From BNXB01 sp031556375 (GTDB taxonomy: Bacteria > Bacteroidota > Bacteroidia > Bacteroidales > Azobacteroidaceae): a stretch of DNA of 64,000 bases. Position numbers and translations under genes: made by a program. The DNA lies in contig JAVBTA010000007.1 in assembly GCA_031556375.1 (NCBI GenBank), forward strand, positions 8,311 through 72,310. The letters run 5' to 3'. Below are positions 32,862 through 42,698 of the stretch, one piece after another. The first letter of the stretch is position 1; every line of letters begins with the position of its first letter. The notes below the pieces were generated by a model. It was given only the letters and a program-made list of their open reading frames with translations, was not told the origin of the DNA and searched no databases.

Positions 32862-34700
32862 ATGAATAAAATATGTAAATATCTATTTACCGGATTAGTA
32901 GCACTGGGTATGGCCTCTTGTGCCGACCTCAATCTGAATCCGTTATCAGAAGGAGCGAGCGAAAATTGGTATCATGATGAAACCGAAATCGAAATGTCGC
33001 TCAACGACCTATGGCGACCTGACTTTTTCCCTATCGATGGACTCGAATGGGATGATGACCTGTTAAACCGCGATGGTTCCAACGAATTTACTATTGGGAC
33101 GATGACTTCCCAGTCAAGTACCGTTTCAGGGCGTTGGACTGCTCTTTACAAAGCCATTGCTCGCGCAACGAAAGTGGTCCAGTCTTTGGACAACGGAACT
33201 GCAAGCGGTATAAGTGAGACTAAAGTCAACCAATATAAAGGTGAAGCATATCTCATGATCGGATTTGCCTATGGCGAGTTAGCTACCTATTGGGGTGATT
33301 GTATATTGAACAATGGCATGACCTTGGATGAAGCCTATGTAGCAGTACGTTCGCCTAAAAGTGAAGTGCTGGATTATGCCTATGGATGTTTTGACAAGGC
33401 TGCTTCATATCTGCCCAATTCTTATACGGGACAACAGAGACCGACCAAAGGTGCAGCTCTCGGCTTCAAAGCCCGCTTTGCTCTCTGCAACTCCGACTGG
33501 CAAACCGCAGCCGATGCCGCGGAAAAGTGTATGAACTTAAACGTTTATAAGTTGCATGATAGTTATCTTGAACTCTTTAAGGCAGACAGCTCACCTGAAT
33601 ACATGTTCTACTTCAAAGGCGATTTGACATTGAAAAAAGGTTTTGGTCTTGCTGCAGCCGTTAGAAATTTTACTCTTCGTAAAATAAGCGGTGTGGCCAA
33701 CCGAAGCCCGTCATTGGAGTTATTATGTGCTTATACTTGTACCGACGGTTTGCCTATCGACAAATCGCCACTATACAACCCAAAAGATCCCTTTGCAAAC
33801 CGCGACCCTCGTCTGTCAATGACTATTCAGCCTTTCAAGACGAAATACTCATCCGACTATGCTGAATATGAACTGTCGAAAACAGATGGTACTTTTCCTT
33901 CAAAGTATCCAAACTACATTATGCTCGGATATGAATATAACCCCAATCCTTATGCCAATACAGTGTATGAAGTGGCTTCCGGTAAGATGGTACTCAACAA
34001 CGATGGAAAAGCTTCTAACCAGCACTCTGCTTACAACGGATTGATGATCCGTAAATTTGTGAAAGATAACTGGAGAGACTTCAACAACAATGGAGGAGTT
34101 TCGGATAACTGTTATCCATACCTGCGTTACGCTGAGGTACTGATGACGTATGCAGAAGCGAAAAACGAGATGGGAACCTGTACACAAGCGGATTTGGACA
34201 AAAGTATCAATCTGGTGCGTGAACGAGGTTACAAAGGCTCTAAAGTGACATATCCACGTGTAGTAACTACATCACAAGCTGATTTACGCAAGATCATCCG
34301 TATGGAACGCCGTTCGGAATTTGCATTCGAAGGAATTCGTTACCGTGATTTGCTTCGCTGGCGTATCGCTGAAAAATCGCACAACAAGCCTATGTATTAC
34401 CTATCGCGTGCCTGGTCTAACTCTGCCAGTTGGAATGGAAAGACCGGTAGTGCATCTAACATTACATTAGCTTCAGAATTTTTGGCTATATTAAAGAACT
34501 GGGACGATGGTAATTTCCCTATCGGAGGCGTACCTTCGATCGATCAGGATGGTTTGCCTACGCTCGCTCCGATGGAAACAGCCGGATATATCACCACGTT
34601 CTATAAAATGTCTTTTGATGCGAAGAAAAACTATCTGTGGCCTATCCCGGCTGACGATATTTTAGTCAACAGTAATTTGACACAAAACAACGGTTATTAA
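32862..34700 (+). CDS. SusD/RagB-family nutrient-binding lipoprotein
   Basis: A 612-residue surface lipoprotein with lipidation Cys20 (LGMASCADLNLNP). It has SusD features in order: TPR-like helices with VNQYKGEAYLMIGFAYGELA, then the C-terminal YLRYAEVLMTYAEAKNEMG and IRMERRSEFAFEGIRYRDLL motifs that mark RagB/SusD proteins. It forms the lid of the preceding SusC channel and binds substrate at the cell surface. A long hairpin (34726-34772) follows, so the oxidoreductase downstream may be partly uncoupled. Composition is as GC-rich as the susC barrel part. Confidence 0.93.
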   Translation: MNKICKYLFTGLVALGMASCADLNLNPLSEGASENWYHDETEIEMSLNDLWRPDFFPIDGLEWDDDLLNRDGSNEFTIGTMTSQSSTVSGRWTALYKAIARATKVVQSLDNGTASGISETKVNQYKGEAYLMIGFAYGELATYWGDCILNNGMTLDEAYVAVRSPKSEVLDYAYGCFDKAASYLPNSYTGQQRPTKGAALGFKARFALCNSDWQTAADAAEKCMNLNVYKLHDSYLELFKADSSPEYMFYFKGDLTLKKGFGLAAAVRNFTLRKISGVANRSPSLELLCAYTCTDGLPIDKSPLYNPKDPFANRDPRLSMTIQPFKTKYSSDYAEYELSKTDGTFPSKYPNYIMLGYEYNPNPYANTVYEVASGKMVLNNDGKASNQHSAYNGLMIRKFVKDNWRDFNNNGGVSDNCYPYLRYAEVLMTYAEAKNEMGTCTQADLDKSINLVRERGYKGSKVTYPRVVTTSQADLRKIIRMERRSEFAFEGIRYRDLLRWRIAEKSHNKPMYYLSRAWSNSASWNGKTGSASNITLASEFLAILKNWDDGNFPIGGVPSIDQDGLPTLAPMETAGYITTFYKMSFDAKKNYLWPIPADDILVNSNLTQNNGY

Positions 34701-34725
34701 TTGACTGAATCTATTTTATACTTAC

Positions 34726-34782
34726 CCTGGCTGTAATCTGTTTGCCCAAAGGGTTTTCAGATTACAACCAGGATATTTTCTT
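34726..34782 (+). terminator. Long hairpin between susD and the oxidoreductase gene
   Basis: CCTGG-C-TGTAATCTG (34726-34740) pairs with CAGATTACA-A-CCAGG (34758-34772), a 14-bp stem with one internal mismatch. ATATTTTCTTT follows. It is probably a terminator or processing element separating susCD from the next gene. Confidence 0.65.
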
Positions 34783-34832
34783 TAAAATACCTATCTTTAT
34801 AACATATAAAGACCTGTTTAAAAGTATATATC

Positions 34833-37800
34833 ATGATTACACGACGTGATTTTCTAAAAGTGACTGCAGCTGGCAGCACATTGGTCTCATTAGGCAGTAT
34901 GACGGAAGCAAAAGCAGCTATGCAAACAGTTGTTCCCGACGAAGGATTCTGCTATGAAGGCCCACGCAAAATACCGGTGATTGCCGAAGTAGATATTATA
35001 GTAGCAGGCGGAAGCTCGCGCGCCATTGCTGCAGCAGTAGCCGCCGCCAAAAGAGGTAGCCGTGTTTACCTGGTCGGCTATATGCCTTATCTGGGTGAAG
35101 ATATTTGTGGCTCACATCTGTACGAACTGGAGGCAGGGGAAAAAACACAAACAGCTCTTGCACGCAAACTCTTCCCGGGAAAAAATTTTCCAACACCTCT
35201 TCATATAAAAAAAACACTGGAAGACGAGCTGATCGACAATAACGTTCAGTTCCTTTACAGCAGTTATGTAACGAATGTCCTGACGGACCCAACTAGTAAA
35301 CCTGCAGGAGTAGTGATCGCAAACCGTTCGGGCAGACAGGTAATCCGTTGCAAAGCGATTATCGATGCCACGCATAACGCCTCCGTCGCCGGGATGTTTG
35401 GTGCAGAACGTACACCTTTTACCGCCGGCACACAGGAATTTTGCTATACGGTAGTAGGAAATACAAAAAAGGAAGCTCCGGAAATTATTGGAGCTGAAGA
35501 ATTATCCCAACCTATCAAGGTCGGAGATAAAAATTATCCTGTCATCCGCTATACGTTTCGTCATCCGCTCAAAGACGATTCGTACGCTTCATTAGCAGAG
35601 GCTGAACAGATCATACGCAACCGGACATGGGACATAGAACAAGTCGATAGTTCCGATTTACTCTGGTATATTCCTAAACAAACAATTATTAGTGAACAGG
35701 CCTACAACGGAAATCCAACCTCTCTGCGTAAGCTGCCGATGCAGGCATTCAAATCAAAGAATATTGCAAACCTGTGGGTGCTCGGCCCTTGCTCCGAAAT
35801 ACCGCGGGAACTGGCAGCCAAAGTGATGCGTCCTGTTCCTGCCTTATTCATAGGAGAGATGATGGGCGAAACAATTGCCGAACAGATAAAAAAAATACCT
35901 CTATCAATCCAGGCCACTATCCGCCAACCCAAAGTGAATGCCTCTAACTACGGACAAATAGGTGAACTGCTCTCTTCTTTGCGTCCATCCCTGGGAAAAA
36001 AGTTCTTTGACTCTCAGGCAGGCGCACTTCCGGTTTTGGGCAGCTATGACGTAGTTGTGATGGGAGGCGGTACTGCCGGCGCTTCTGCGGGCATATCTGC
36101 GGCTAAACAGGGGGCCAATACATTGGTACTGGAATACCTGCACGGACTTGGAGGACTAGGTACATTGGGAATGATCGGCGTCTACTGGGACGGTTTCCGG
36201 GGAGGATATACAGCACACATAGACAAACAAGTGTTGGGAATGGCTCCTAAAGACCACCCGAGACAACCCAAAGGAGAAGGACGTTTCCCCGCCGACTGGA
36301 AAATGGAATGGTATCGCAATGAGTTATTGCAGGCTGGAGGTAAACTCTGGTTCGGCGTGATGGGATGCGGAGCCCTGACAGAAGGTAATCAGGTAAAGGG
36401 TATTGTAGTAGCCACTCCATTCGGACGAGGCATCATTCTCTCCAAAGTAGTGATAGACAGTACTGGCAGTGCGGATATCGCTATTGCCGCCGGTGCCTCT
36501 TTCGACTACACAGGTAAAAATACAATCGCCGTACAAGGTGCGGGCACTGGAAAATGGGCTCCGGGCGATTATTACAACAATAATGACTGGCTGTTTGTAG
36601 ACGATACGGATATCCTGGATGTCTCACGTGCCTACATACAATCAAAAACAAAGCTGCAAGGACAATACGACCTGGTGAAAATACCCCAGACACGCGAACG
36701 CCGTCGGATTATCGGCGACTATACCGTCTCGGTCTACGACGTGATTAACCACCGCCGTTATCCAGACACCATTTCGTATCATAAAAGCTCGTTCGATACA
36801 CATGGTATGATCATCGATCCGTTCTTCCTTTTGAACCCACCGGAAAAACGGCACATGATTTATGATGCGGATGTTCCACTACGTAGTCTTTTGCCCAAAG
36901 GTCTGGAAGGTATTCTGACAACCGGACTGGGAGCAAGTGCCCATCGGGATGCCATGCCGGTGATTCGTATGCAACCATGCCTGCAGAATCAGGGATATGC
37001 AGTCGGTTATCTTTCCGCCTTGTGCGTCAAAGAGAACAAATCTCCCCGAAAAATAGATATCAAAAAGGTACAAAATCATCTGGTCAAGATGGGCAATCTA
37101 CCGGAACGAGTATTGACGGATAAAGAATTTAAGGGCTTCAGCAACTCTGAGATGAAGAATGCTCTCTCCAGTGTAACAGACAATTATAAGGGGCTTGAAA
37201 TATTATTGACAGATCACGAGCGTTGCATTCAGCTTGTCAATAAACAAATAGCACAAGCAAGCAAGCCGGAAGAAAAAGTGATCCTCGCCAGTATCCTTTG
37301 TATGTTGGGGCAAGGAAAGCAAGCACCGATACTCGCAGAAACCATCCGGCAATACAAAGAATGGGATGAAGGCTGGCACTACACCGGTATGGGACAATTT
37401 GGTATGTGTCTTAGTCGGTTAGATGGACTGATCACAGCATTAGGAAATGCCCGCGAAACATCTACCCTACCTGTCGTACTGGATAAGGCCAGACTACTGG
37501 AACCGGAAGATTACCTCTCACATTTCCGAGCCGTTGCAATGGCTACGGAAACAATAGGTAGCCGGGATGCAGTACCTGTACTTGTAACGATGCTAACAAC
37601 ACCAGGTGTACGAGGCCATTCGATCCTCTCGTATGCAGAAGCACGCAGTAGTGCCGTTCCCGATCTGAATGATACATCCACCCGTAACCTCGCATTGAAA
37701 GAGTTGTTTCTTGCAAGAGCGCTTTACCTTTGCGGTGATCAGGACAATATCGGGAAAGAGGTACTTCAGCGATATGCCAACGGTCTGCAAGGCCATTACG

Positions 37801-37835
37801 CTCGTTACGCTTATGAAATATTAACGAACAAATAA
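34833..37835 (+). CDS. Exported tandem FAD-dependent oxidoreductase
   Basis: A 1000-residue protein. It begins MITRRDFLKVTAAGSTLVSLG, a twin-arginine-like signal. Two FAD_oxidored-type regions follow. The first (about 50-370) has a degenerate nucleotide-binding loop, G59-G-S-S-R-A64 in place of GxGxxG. The second (about 403-760) has an intact G411-G-G-T-A-G416 loop and the later TGLGASAHRDAMPVIRMQP stretch. The last ~240 residues are helical, with an Ala/Leu repeat pattern. It probably oxidises or isomerises the ligand brought in by the SusCD pair, but the substrate is unknown. Composition is as GC-rich as the susCD barrel region. A T-run hairpin follows. Confidence 0.75.
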   Translation: MITRRDFLKVTAAGSTLVSLGSMTEAKAAMQTVVPDEGFCYEGPRKIPVIAEVDIIVAGGSSRAIAAAVAAAKRGSRVYLVGYMPYLGEDICGSHLYELEAGEKTQTALARKLFPGKNFPTPLHIKKTLEDELIDNNVQFLYSSYVTNVLTDPTSKPAGVVIANRSGRQVIRCKAIIDATHNASVAGMFGAERTPFTAGTQEFCYTVVGNTKKEAPEIIGAEELSQPIKVGDKNYPVIRYTFRHPLKDDSYASLAEAEQIIRNRTWDIEQVDSSDLLWYIPKQTIISEQAYNGNPTSLRKLPMQAFKSKNIANLWVLGPCSEIPRELAAKVMRPVPALFIGEMMGETIAEQIKKIPLSIQATIRQPKVNASNYGQIGELLSSLRPSLGKKFFDSQAGALPVLGSYDVVVMGGGTAGASAGISAAKQGANTLVLEYLHGLGGLGTLGMIGVYWDGFRGGYTAHIDKQVLGMAPKDHPRQPKGEGRFPADWKMEWYRNELLQAGGKLWFGVMGCGALTEGNQVKGIVVATPFGRGIILSKVVIDSTGSADIAIAAGASFDYTGKNTIAVQGAGTGKWAPGDYYNNNDWLFVDDTDILDVSRAYIQSKTKLQGQYDLVKIPQTRERRRIIGDYTVSVYDVINHRRYPDTISYHKSSFDTHGMIIDPFFLLNPPEKRHMIYDADVPLRSLLPKGLEGILTTGLGASAHRDAMPVIRMQPCLQNQGYAVGYLSALCVKENKSPRKIDIKKVQNHLVKMGNLPERVLTDKEFKGFSNSEMKNALSSVTDNYKGLEILLTDHERCIQLVNKQIAQASKPEEKVILASILCMLGQGKQAPILAETIRQYKEWDEGWHYTGMGQFGMCLSRLDGLITALGNARETSTLPVVLDKARLLEPEDYLSHFRAVAMATETIGSRDAVPVLVTMLTTPGVRGHSILSYAEARSSAVPDLNDTSTRNLALKELFLARALYLCGDQDNIGKEVLQRYANGLQGHYARYAYEILTNK

Positions 37836-37867
37836 TTCTCCGGGAGAGCCACATTAAATAAAAAAAC

Positions 37868-37912
37868 AATCCCAACCGATTCGTTATGAACAGGTTGGGA
37901 TTAGTTTTTTTA
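37868..37912 (+). terminator. Intrinsic terminator after the FAD oxidoreductase gene
   Basis: AATCCCAACC (37868-37877) and GGTTGGGATT (37893-37902) form a perfect 10-bp stem followed by AGTTTTTTT. It closes the ECF-FecR-SusCD-oxidoreductase locus and may also stop convergent transcription. Confidence 0.9.
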
Positions 37913-37927
37913 TTTAAAAAGTCCTAA

Positions 37928-38590
37928 TTATTTCTGTACAAGTTCTGTTGTACTTATCAGGGTTCCTTTGTCATCAAAGCTTTGGGTTTTAACAGTACCA
38001 ACACCGTCAGCATACCAGGAAATGGTTTTCACAACGATTTTTTGTTTCATAACTGTTGTAGTCATTGTTTGAGTCACTTTATAACATTTGAAAGTTCCGG
38101 CAGGAACAGTCACACTTTCAATTTTTTCACATTTATAATCAGAAACTTTCATTTCTGTTTTTGACTTCATCAAACCGGCTTTAGTAGTCATAACGATAGT
38201 GGCGTCTTTTAGCACCTGACCAGCAGACAGTTTATTAGGTAATTCGATAGGATCGCCAGTAACTTCTACTTTAGCACCAGCCATACCACCAAACATTGCT
38301 TTCAAATCAAAAATGATCACATTGTCTTTAACAACCATCTTAAATGGTACTGCCGGAACACCCAGTGATTTTTTATTTGCATCTAAAGCTTCGGTAGAAT
38401 AAGTAATAGTCATGTTGGCACCTGATCCTTCAACATCAGTAATAGTCATTTGAGAATAACCAGTTACTTTTCCTTTGTCGTCTTTTGCCACATGTACTTG
38501 AACTGTCCCCTTTTTGGTTGGAAATAATGTTTGTGCCGATGCGTTGAGTGCAAAAACAGCAACTAAGCACACTAAAAACAAATTTTTCAT
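37928..38590 (-). CDS. Exported protein, DUF3108/TapB-like
   Basis: A 220-residue protein with a signal peptide ending at ALNASAQ (about residue 20). The remainder is beta-rich, with VTVPAGTFKCYKVTQTMTT and an ending SWYADGVGTVKTQ. This resembles the DUF3108/TapB-like periplasmic beta-barrel proteins, whose function is not known. It lies 118 bases downstream of the DUF3857 pair, in the same direction. No promoter with the Bacteroidota consensus was found in that gap. Confidence 0.6.
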   Translation of the reverse strand: MKNLFLVCLVAVFALNASAQTLFPTKKGTVQVHVAKDDKGKVTGYSQMTITDVEGSGANMTITYSTEALDANKKSLGVPAVPFKMVVKDNVIIFDLKAMFGGMAGAKVEVTGDPIELPNKLSAGQVLKDATIVMTTKAGLMKSKTEMKVSDYKCEKIESVTVPAGTFKCYKVTQTMTTTVMKQKIVVKTISWYADGVGTVKTQSFDDKGTLISTTELVQK

Positions 38591-38708
38591 TTTTGAATTA
38601 AATTAATTAAAGTTTTTCCTACTCATAAGGCTTTTCAGAATCCGCCGATTGTTTTCCAATGCAAAAATCGCACCAAAGCAATCGTCATTAGGAATACTTA
38701 TTAAAACT

Positions 38709-40598
38709 TTAATTTTCTTTCAGGATCAGCCTTCCAGTATAGTTTTTCTCCATCTGGCTGAAAAAATCTTTTATTTCCGGATAAGATGATGCCGGATATC
38801 TTCCCGTCGGAATACTTATCTGATATATAAATGTTATGTTTTGTCCATTTTGCACAGGTTTTGAGGTGAATGTACCAAATAGGGATTCAATATTTATAGG
38901 TTTGGGTGAAGTTTCGATTTGCATTCCCTCTGGGATTTCAATTGTAATTGTATCTGTTTCAAAAATAGGATACCTGAATTCAATATCATATTTTCTTGAA
39001 GTGGAATAAAATATCTTCCCATAATTGCTTTTGAAAGGATTTGTCGGAACAAACAGCCTGCTACCTGTTTTATTCGCATACATAGGAGCTTCTACCATAT
39101 AATTGATATCGACTTCCGGATTCTCTGATTTAATATAATTGCTATTTATATTCCTCACTTGTGATTTTGGAGCGGAAAGTCCACCGGCAAGCGCACTCAT
39201 CCTGTCTTTCTCTTTCATATAAAGAACGAAATTCAGTTTGCCTTCTATTTCCTGATTTATGTATTTACTTCTTATAGAATAAGTTGCGGTTCCATCTTTT
39301 TGAATTTTCATATTCACTGTATGCATCTCACTATTCAAGGAGTCCGGAACATCATTCCTGACACGATACAACTTGCTCTCTTCTCCGGAAACAAGGAGCA
39401 CATCGTGTCCTGAAATTCCGCTATGAACAAAATTAAACGGATATTCCTTAGCTGTACATTCCAACCATATTGTATCATTCTTGATTGGGACAAAAAGAAT
39501 TACGTGATTAGCCTGAGTTAAACTACTGAAATCCGCGAACATATCCTTTTTCCCACCATTATGTACTACGGCATATTCCGATTTTATTCCTACAACATCA
39601 AGCATTGCCTTCATATAGTTAGTGAGAGCCTTGCAATCTCCAAATCCGGTTTTTGCGACCTCCATTGCCGAAATAGGTTGATATCCTCCGATTCCCAGCT
39701 GAATACTCACATAACGAACTGTCGATTGAAGATAAGCATAGATCCGCTTGACAGTCTCGACAGGATCATCTGTTGCCATCTCATTTACCTTGTCTATTGT
39801 AGTTTGAGGAAGGACATTCCTGTTTTCCAATAATTTACTTAAAAACATTCCACAATTTTTCCAGGTAGACATATCTCCACATACTCCATCAAAACAGAAT
39901 GAATTCGGGCCGATATAAACCAGCGGTGTTAATTCCGAAAACGAAGGGCTAAACGGCTCATACCGGATAGCTGCTATGTTTTCAGACGTCCACGTATAAA
40001 CAAGATTACCATTCACGGTACTTTCCACTGGCTTTGGCGCAATTGTATTTCCTTTATATCGTACAGCAAATGTCGGAGGAACCAGTATTCTGTGTACGGA
40101 TTTTTCAACAGAAGCGTTTTGCATTGCCGGAGCAAATACAGGATAATAAGGTACCCCTCCCTCCCATTTTATCTCATAGTTATACTTCACTGTATACGGA
40201 TAAGAAGGTGATTCACAAGAATAATAAGTAAATTTATCATCACTTACCCACTCACTGGAAATAACGGTTGTATTGAGGTCTCCCTTTCCTATTTTCTTAA
40301 AAACCTTACCTGATTCTAAAACAATTTCTCCTGAAAAATTCTTTAACTTACGGAATTTGTCCTGATATAACTGCACATGAGCCAGGTCTTTCCCTTTTTC
40401 ATCCAGCACAGTAATTACTCTTGTTACCTTTTCTGTGGCATTGTACATATCAGTTTGAACAAAATTGCACTCTTCATAACGAATAACTGCATATGCATCT
40501 TCCTTCAGGTTTTCCGGAATTTTATTTATCGAAAAATCCTGCGCATAAACAGACAAACCGCATAAACATAGTATTGAGATCAGGAATATTCTCATCAT
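38709..40598 (-). CDS. DUF3857 and transglutaminase-like exported protein (catalytic copy)
   Basis: A 629-residue secreted protein. A signal peptide ends at LSVYAQD. An N-terminal DUF3857 domain precedes a transglutaminase-like core. The core keeps a Cys-His pair, Cys322 (GFGDCKALTNYM) and His365 (QANHVILFV). The third position is Glu380 (WLECTAKEYPF), where Asp is usual. It may cleave or cross-link peptides in the periplasm, though activity is unproven for this family. Its ATG overlaps the stop of the upstream paralogue by four bases, so the two are translated together. Confidence 0.8.
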   Translation of the reverse strand: MMRIFLISILCLCGLSVYAQDFSINKIPENLKEDAYAVIRYEECNFVQTDMYNATEKVTRVITVLDEKGKDLAHVQLYQDKFRKLKNFSGEIVLESGKVFKKIGKGDLNTTVISSEWVSDDKFTYYSCESPSYPYTVKYNYEIKWEGGVPYYPVFAPAMQNASVEKSVHRILVPPTFAVRYKGNTIAPKPVESTVNGNLVYTWTSENIAAIRYEPFSPSFSELTPLVYIGPNSFCFDGVCGDMSTWKNCGMFLSKLLENRNVLPQTTIDKVNEMATDDPVETVKRIYAYLQSTVRYVSIQLGIGGYQPISAMEVAKTGFGDCKALTNYMKAMLDVVGIKSEYAVVHNGGKKDMFADFSSLTQANHVILFVPIKNDTIWLECTAKEYPFNFVHSGISGHDVLLVSGEESKLYRVRNDVPDSLNSEMHTVNMKIQKDGTATYSIRSKYINQEIEGKLNFVLYMKEKDRMSALAGGLSAPKSQVRNINSNYIKSENPEVDINYMVEAPMYANKTGSRLFVPTNPFKSNYGKIFYSTSRKYDIEFRYPIFETDTITIEIPEGMQIETSPKPINIESLFGTFTSKPVQNGQNITFIYQISIPTGRYPASSYPEIKDFFSQMEKNYTGRLILKEN

Positions 40599-42574
40599 TT
40601 TACTTTTTTAAGAACGATTTGAGATACATTTGCATTGACCAGGTGAGTATAGAAATCGCGTAAATGCTCATACTCAGACTGCAGATAAAGGATCTTTTTC
40701 AAATTATATCTGAGTCCTACAACAACCGATCCTTTCCCATCTTCCTGTATACGGTAAATAAACGATGCTTCATCCTCATTCAAAACCAATCGTTGTGGTT
40801 TAGGCAATTCTTCGACGGCATAACCTTCCGGTATTTTTACAACAGCATTTATTGTCATACTGAGTGGGTACGAAAATTCAACAGGTAGTTTACGTTGCTC
40901 AGCTTTAAACGGATTTTCACTATGAATAGGTATCAGAATAGGATTCAGATAGATATGATCATCTCCTACAACAACATCATTTTTTGTAAATTTGAAAGAA
41001 ATTGATGTCTTATCTTCAGCATTATCCATCCCTTCCAGGTTAAGATCCGTCATCTGGATTTTATCTTCTGACTGCCTTTTTTCAATATATTCATTCTGGT
41101 CTTTATATCCATCATATTTCGAACGGAAAACGTAACGCACCTCACCAGCCACAATTTCAGAGGCTTCTCCTGATAGAATACCATCAGAATTAAATTCCAT
41201 AGCTATATTCACGACTTGTCTGTTAGCTGCAGAATTCAGGACACTAAGATCGACCCAATCCGATAAATTATCGGCTCTGACACTACGCGTAAAATTAGAC
41301 ATACATTCGAGCGGCAACACATCCAGATCTCCAAACTTAGATGCAGCGTCCATGTACACAGGATTTCCATCGACTACACATGCTACTACAAAATAATTCA
41401 GATTATCTATCGTAGGGTGTGTCATCGGAATCCGGCCTTTATCTCTCTGACTCATTACAATCGGATAGGCATCAAAACCAGCCTCTTTCAAAGCACAAAC
41501 AAGCAATGCATTTATTTCTCCGCTCGTACCAATACCTTTTTTCAATGCATCTTTAGGATCTTCAGCCCATAGTGTAGATTTATCATTCCATTTCACTTTT
41601 GATCGAACCATATTATAAATAGCTCTAACTTTGGCTTTTCCATCCATCTCCGGTTTAATAATTGCAGCAAGATCATTTTTAAACAGCTTATGATTTAATT
41701 GTTTTCCAAAATTATCATACCTAAGCAACTCTTCATCTACGGTTTTCCATGTATTTGAATACTGTTTATATGCACTTCCAGGAATTATGATACTTTCCAA
41801 TTCGAAAGTTACACGTGTCATAAAGTCATTCAGGCACCACACATAGTTTTCTTTCTTTAGCCCGGGAAGATTTTCTACCTCAAACAACATTCTCTCACAT
41901 GCGCATGAGAGCTTTTCCGATCCGATAAGGAATGTTTGGTTTTCCGCTTTTTCCGAGTAATTTATTGTTTCAAATCCTTTCGTCTCCTTCCTGAATGTAA
42001 AATATTCAGGGATCTGTAATTCATATTTGCTGTATCTGACTGGTATTGAACGTTGAAAATAGATATCTGGGAGGTAAGAATACATCGGAGATTGAATTTC
42101 ATAACGATATTCAATGATAGAGCCCGGTTTGACAGCCTGAAACGTAAGCTTGGTACGCTTTACATTTTCAGAGACTTTTTCTTCAAAAATATGATTTTTG
42201 GAAAGCTGGGTTTTCACAACTTTTCCATTTTCAAGATTAAACGTATTTCCGGATAATCCACTCACGACTTCACTTTCCTGTCTCGATCTTCCTACATAGT
42301 AAGAGAGAGACCGGTTAGCATAGTCCAGTCCTTCATCGGTCAGAATCTTAATTCTTATATGATATTTTTGATATATCAGTAGTTGTCCTGTTGAAGTAAA
42401 GTTATACCAGGCAGATCTTTCTTCATGAAGCACAACAGCAGCAGCTTCGGGATCTTTGTCATAAGTAGTCATAGCAAGGTCTTCCTGTGAAACTTCCCCA
42501 AATTTAACCTTATCCTGGGCACTCAAAAAACTAGTTGTAAACAGTAAAAGTACAAAAAAAATAGTTGCTTTCAT
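40595..42574 (-). CDS. DUF3857 and transglutaminase-like exported protein (likely inactive copy)
   Basis: A 659-residue paralogue of the next gene with a signal peptide (FTTSFLSAQ), a DUF3857 N-terminal domain and a transglutaminase-like core. Here the Cys position holds Ser351 in GIGTSGEINALLV, and the His position falls in NLNYFVVA, so two of three catalytic residues are gone. The Asp (VYMDAASK) remains. It is probably a pseudoenzyme, perhaps a binding partner or regulator of the catalytic copy that overlaps it. A possible -7 element TATATTTG lies at 42604-42597. Confidence 0.8.
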   Translation of the reverse strand: MKATIFFVLLLFTTSFLSAQDKVKFGEVSQEDLAMTTYDKDPEAAAVVLHEERSAWYNFTSTGQLLIYQKYHIRIKILTDEGLDYANRSLSYYVGRSRQESEVVSGLSGNTFNLENGKVVKTQLSKNHIFEEKVSENVKRTKLTFQAVKPGSIIEYRYEIQSPMYSYLPDIYFQRSIPVRYSKYELQIPEYFTFRKETKGFETINYSEKAENQTFLIGSEKLSCACERMLFEVENLPGLKKENYVWCLNDFMTRVTFELESIIIPGSAYKQYSNTWKTVDEELLRYDNFGKQLNHKLFKNDLAAIIKPEMDGKAKVRAIYNMVRSKVKWNDKSTLWAEDPKDALKKGIGTSGEINALLVCALKEAGFDAYPIVMSQRDKGRIPMTHPTIDNLNYFVVACVVDGNPVYMDAASKFGDLDVLPLECMSNFTRSVRADNLSDWVDLSVLNSAANRQVVNIAMEFNSDGILSGEASEIVAGEVRYVFRSKYDGYKDQNEYIEKRQSEDKIQMTDLNLEGMDNAEDKTSISFKFTKNDVVVGDDHIYLNPILIPIHSENPFKAEQRKLPVEFSYPLSMTINAVVKIPEGYAVEELPKPQRLVLNEDEASFIYRIQEDGKGSVVVGLRYNLKKILYLQSEYEHLRDFYTHLVNANVSQIVLKKVK

Positions 42575-42623
42575 AGTACTGATTTTATTAAAAGAACAAA
42601 TATACTATATAACAATTAAAATA

Positions 42624-42656
42624 AAAATAGAACAGATATAAAATCCATTCTATTTT
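42624..42656 (-). terminator. AT-rich hairpin after the DUF4251 gene
   Basis: AAAATAGAA and TTCTATTTT form a 9-bp stem. On the - strand it is followed by TATTTTAATT. It lies downstream of the DUF4251 stop and before the DUF3857 pair, and the weak base pairs limit confidence. Confidence 0.45.
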
Positions 42657-42698
42657 AAAACACTTTTATTTTTATTTTATTGTATAAGTGTATTACTT

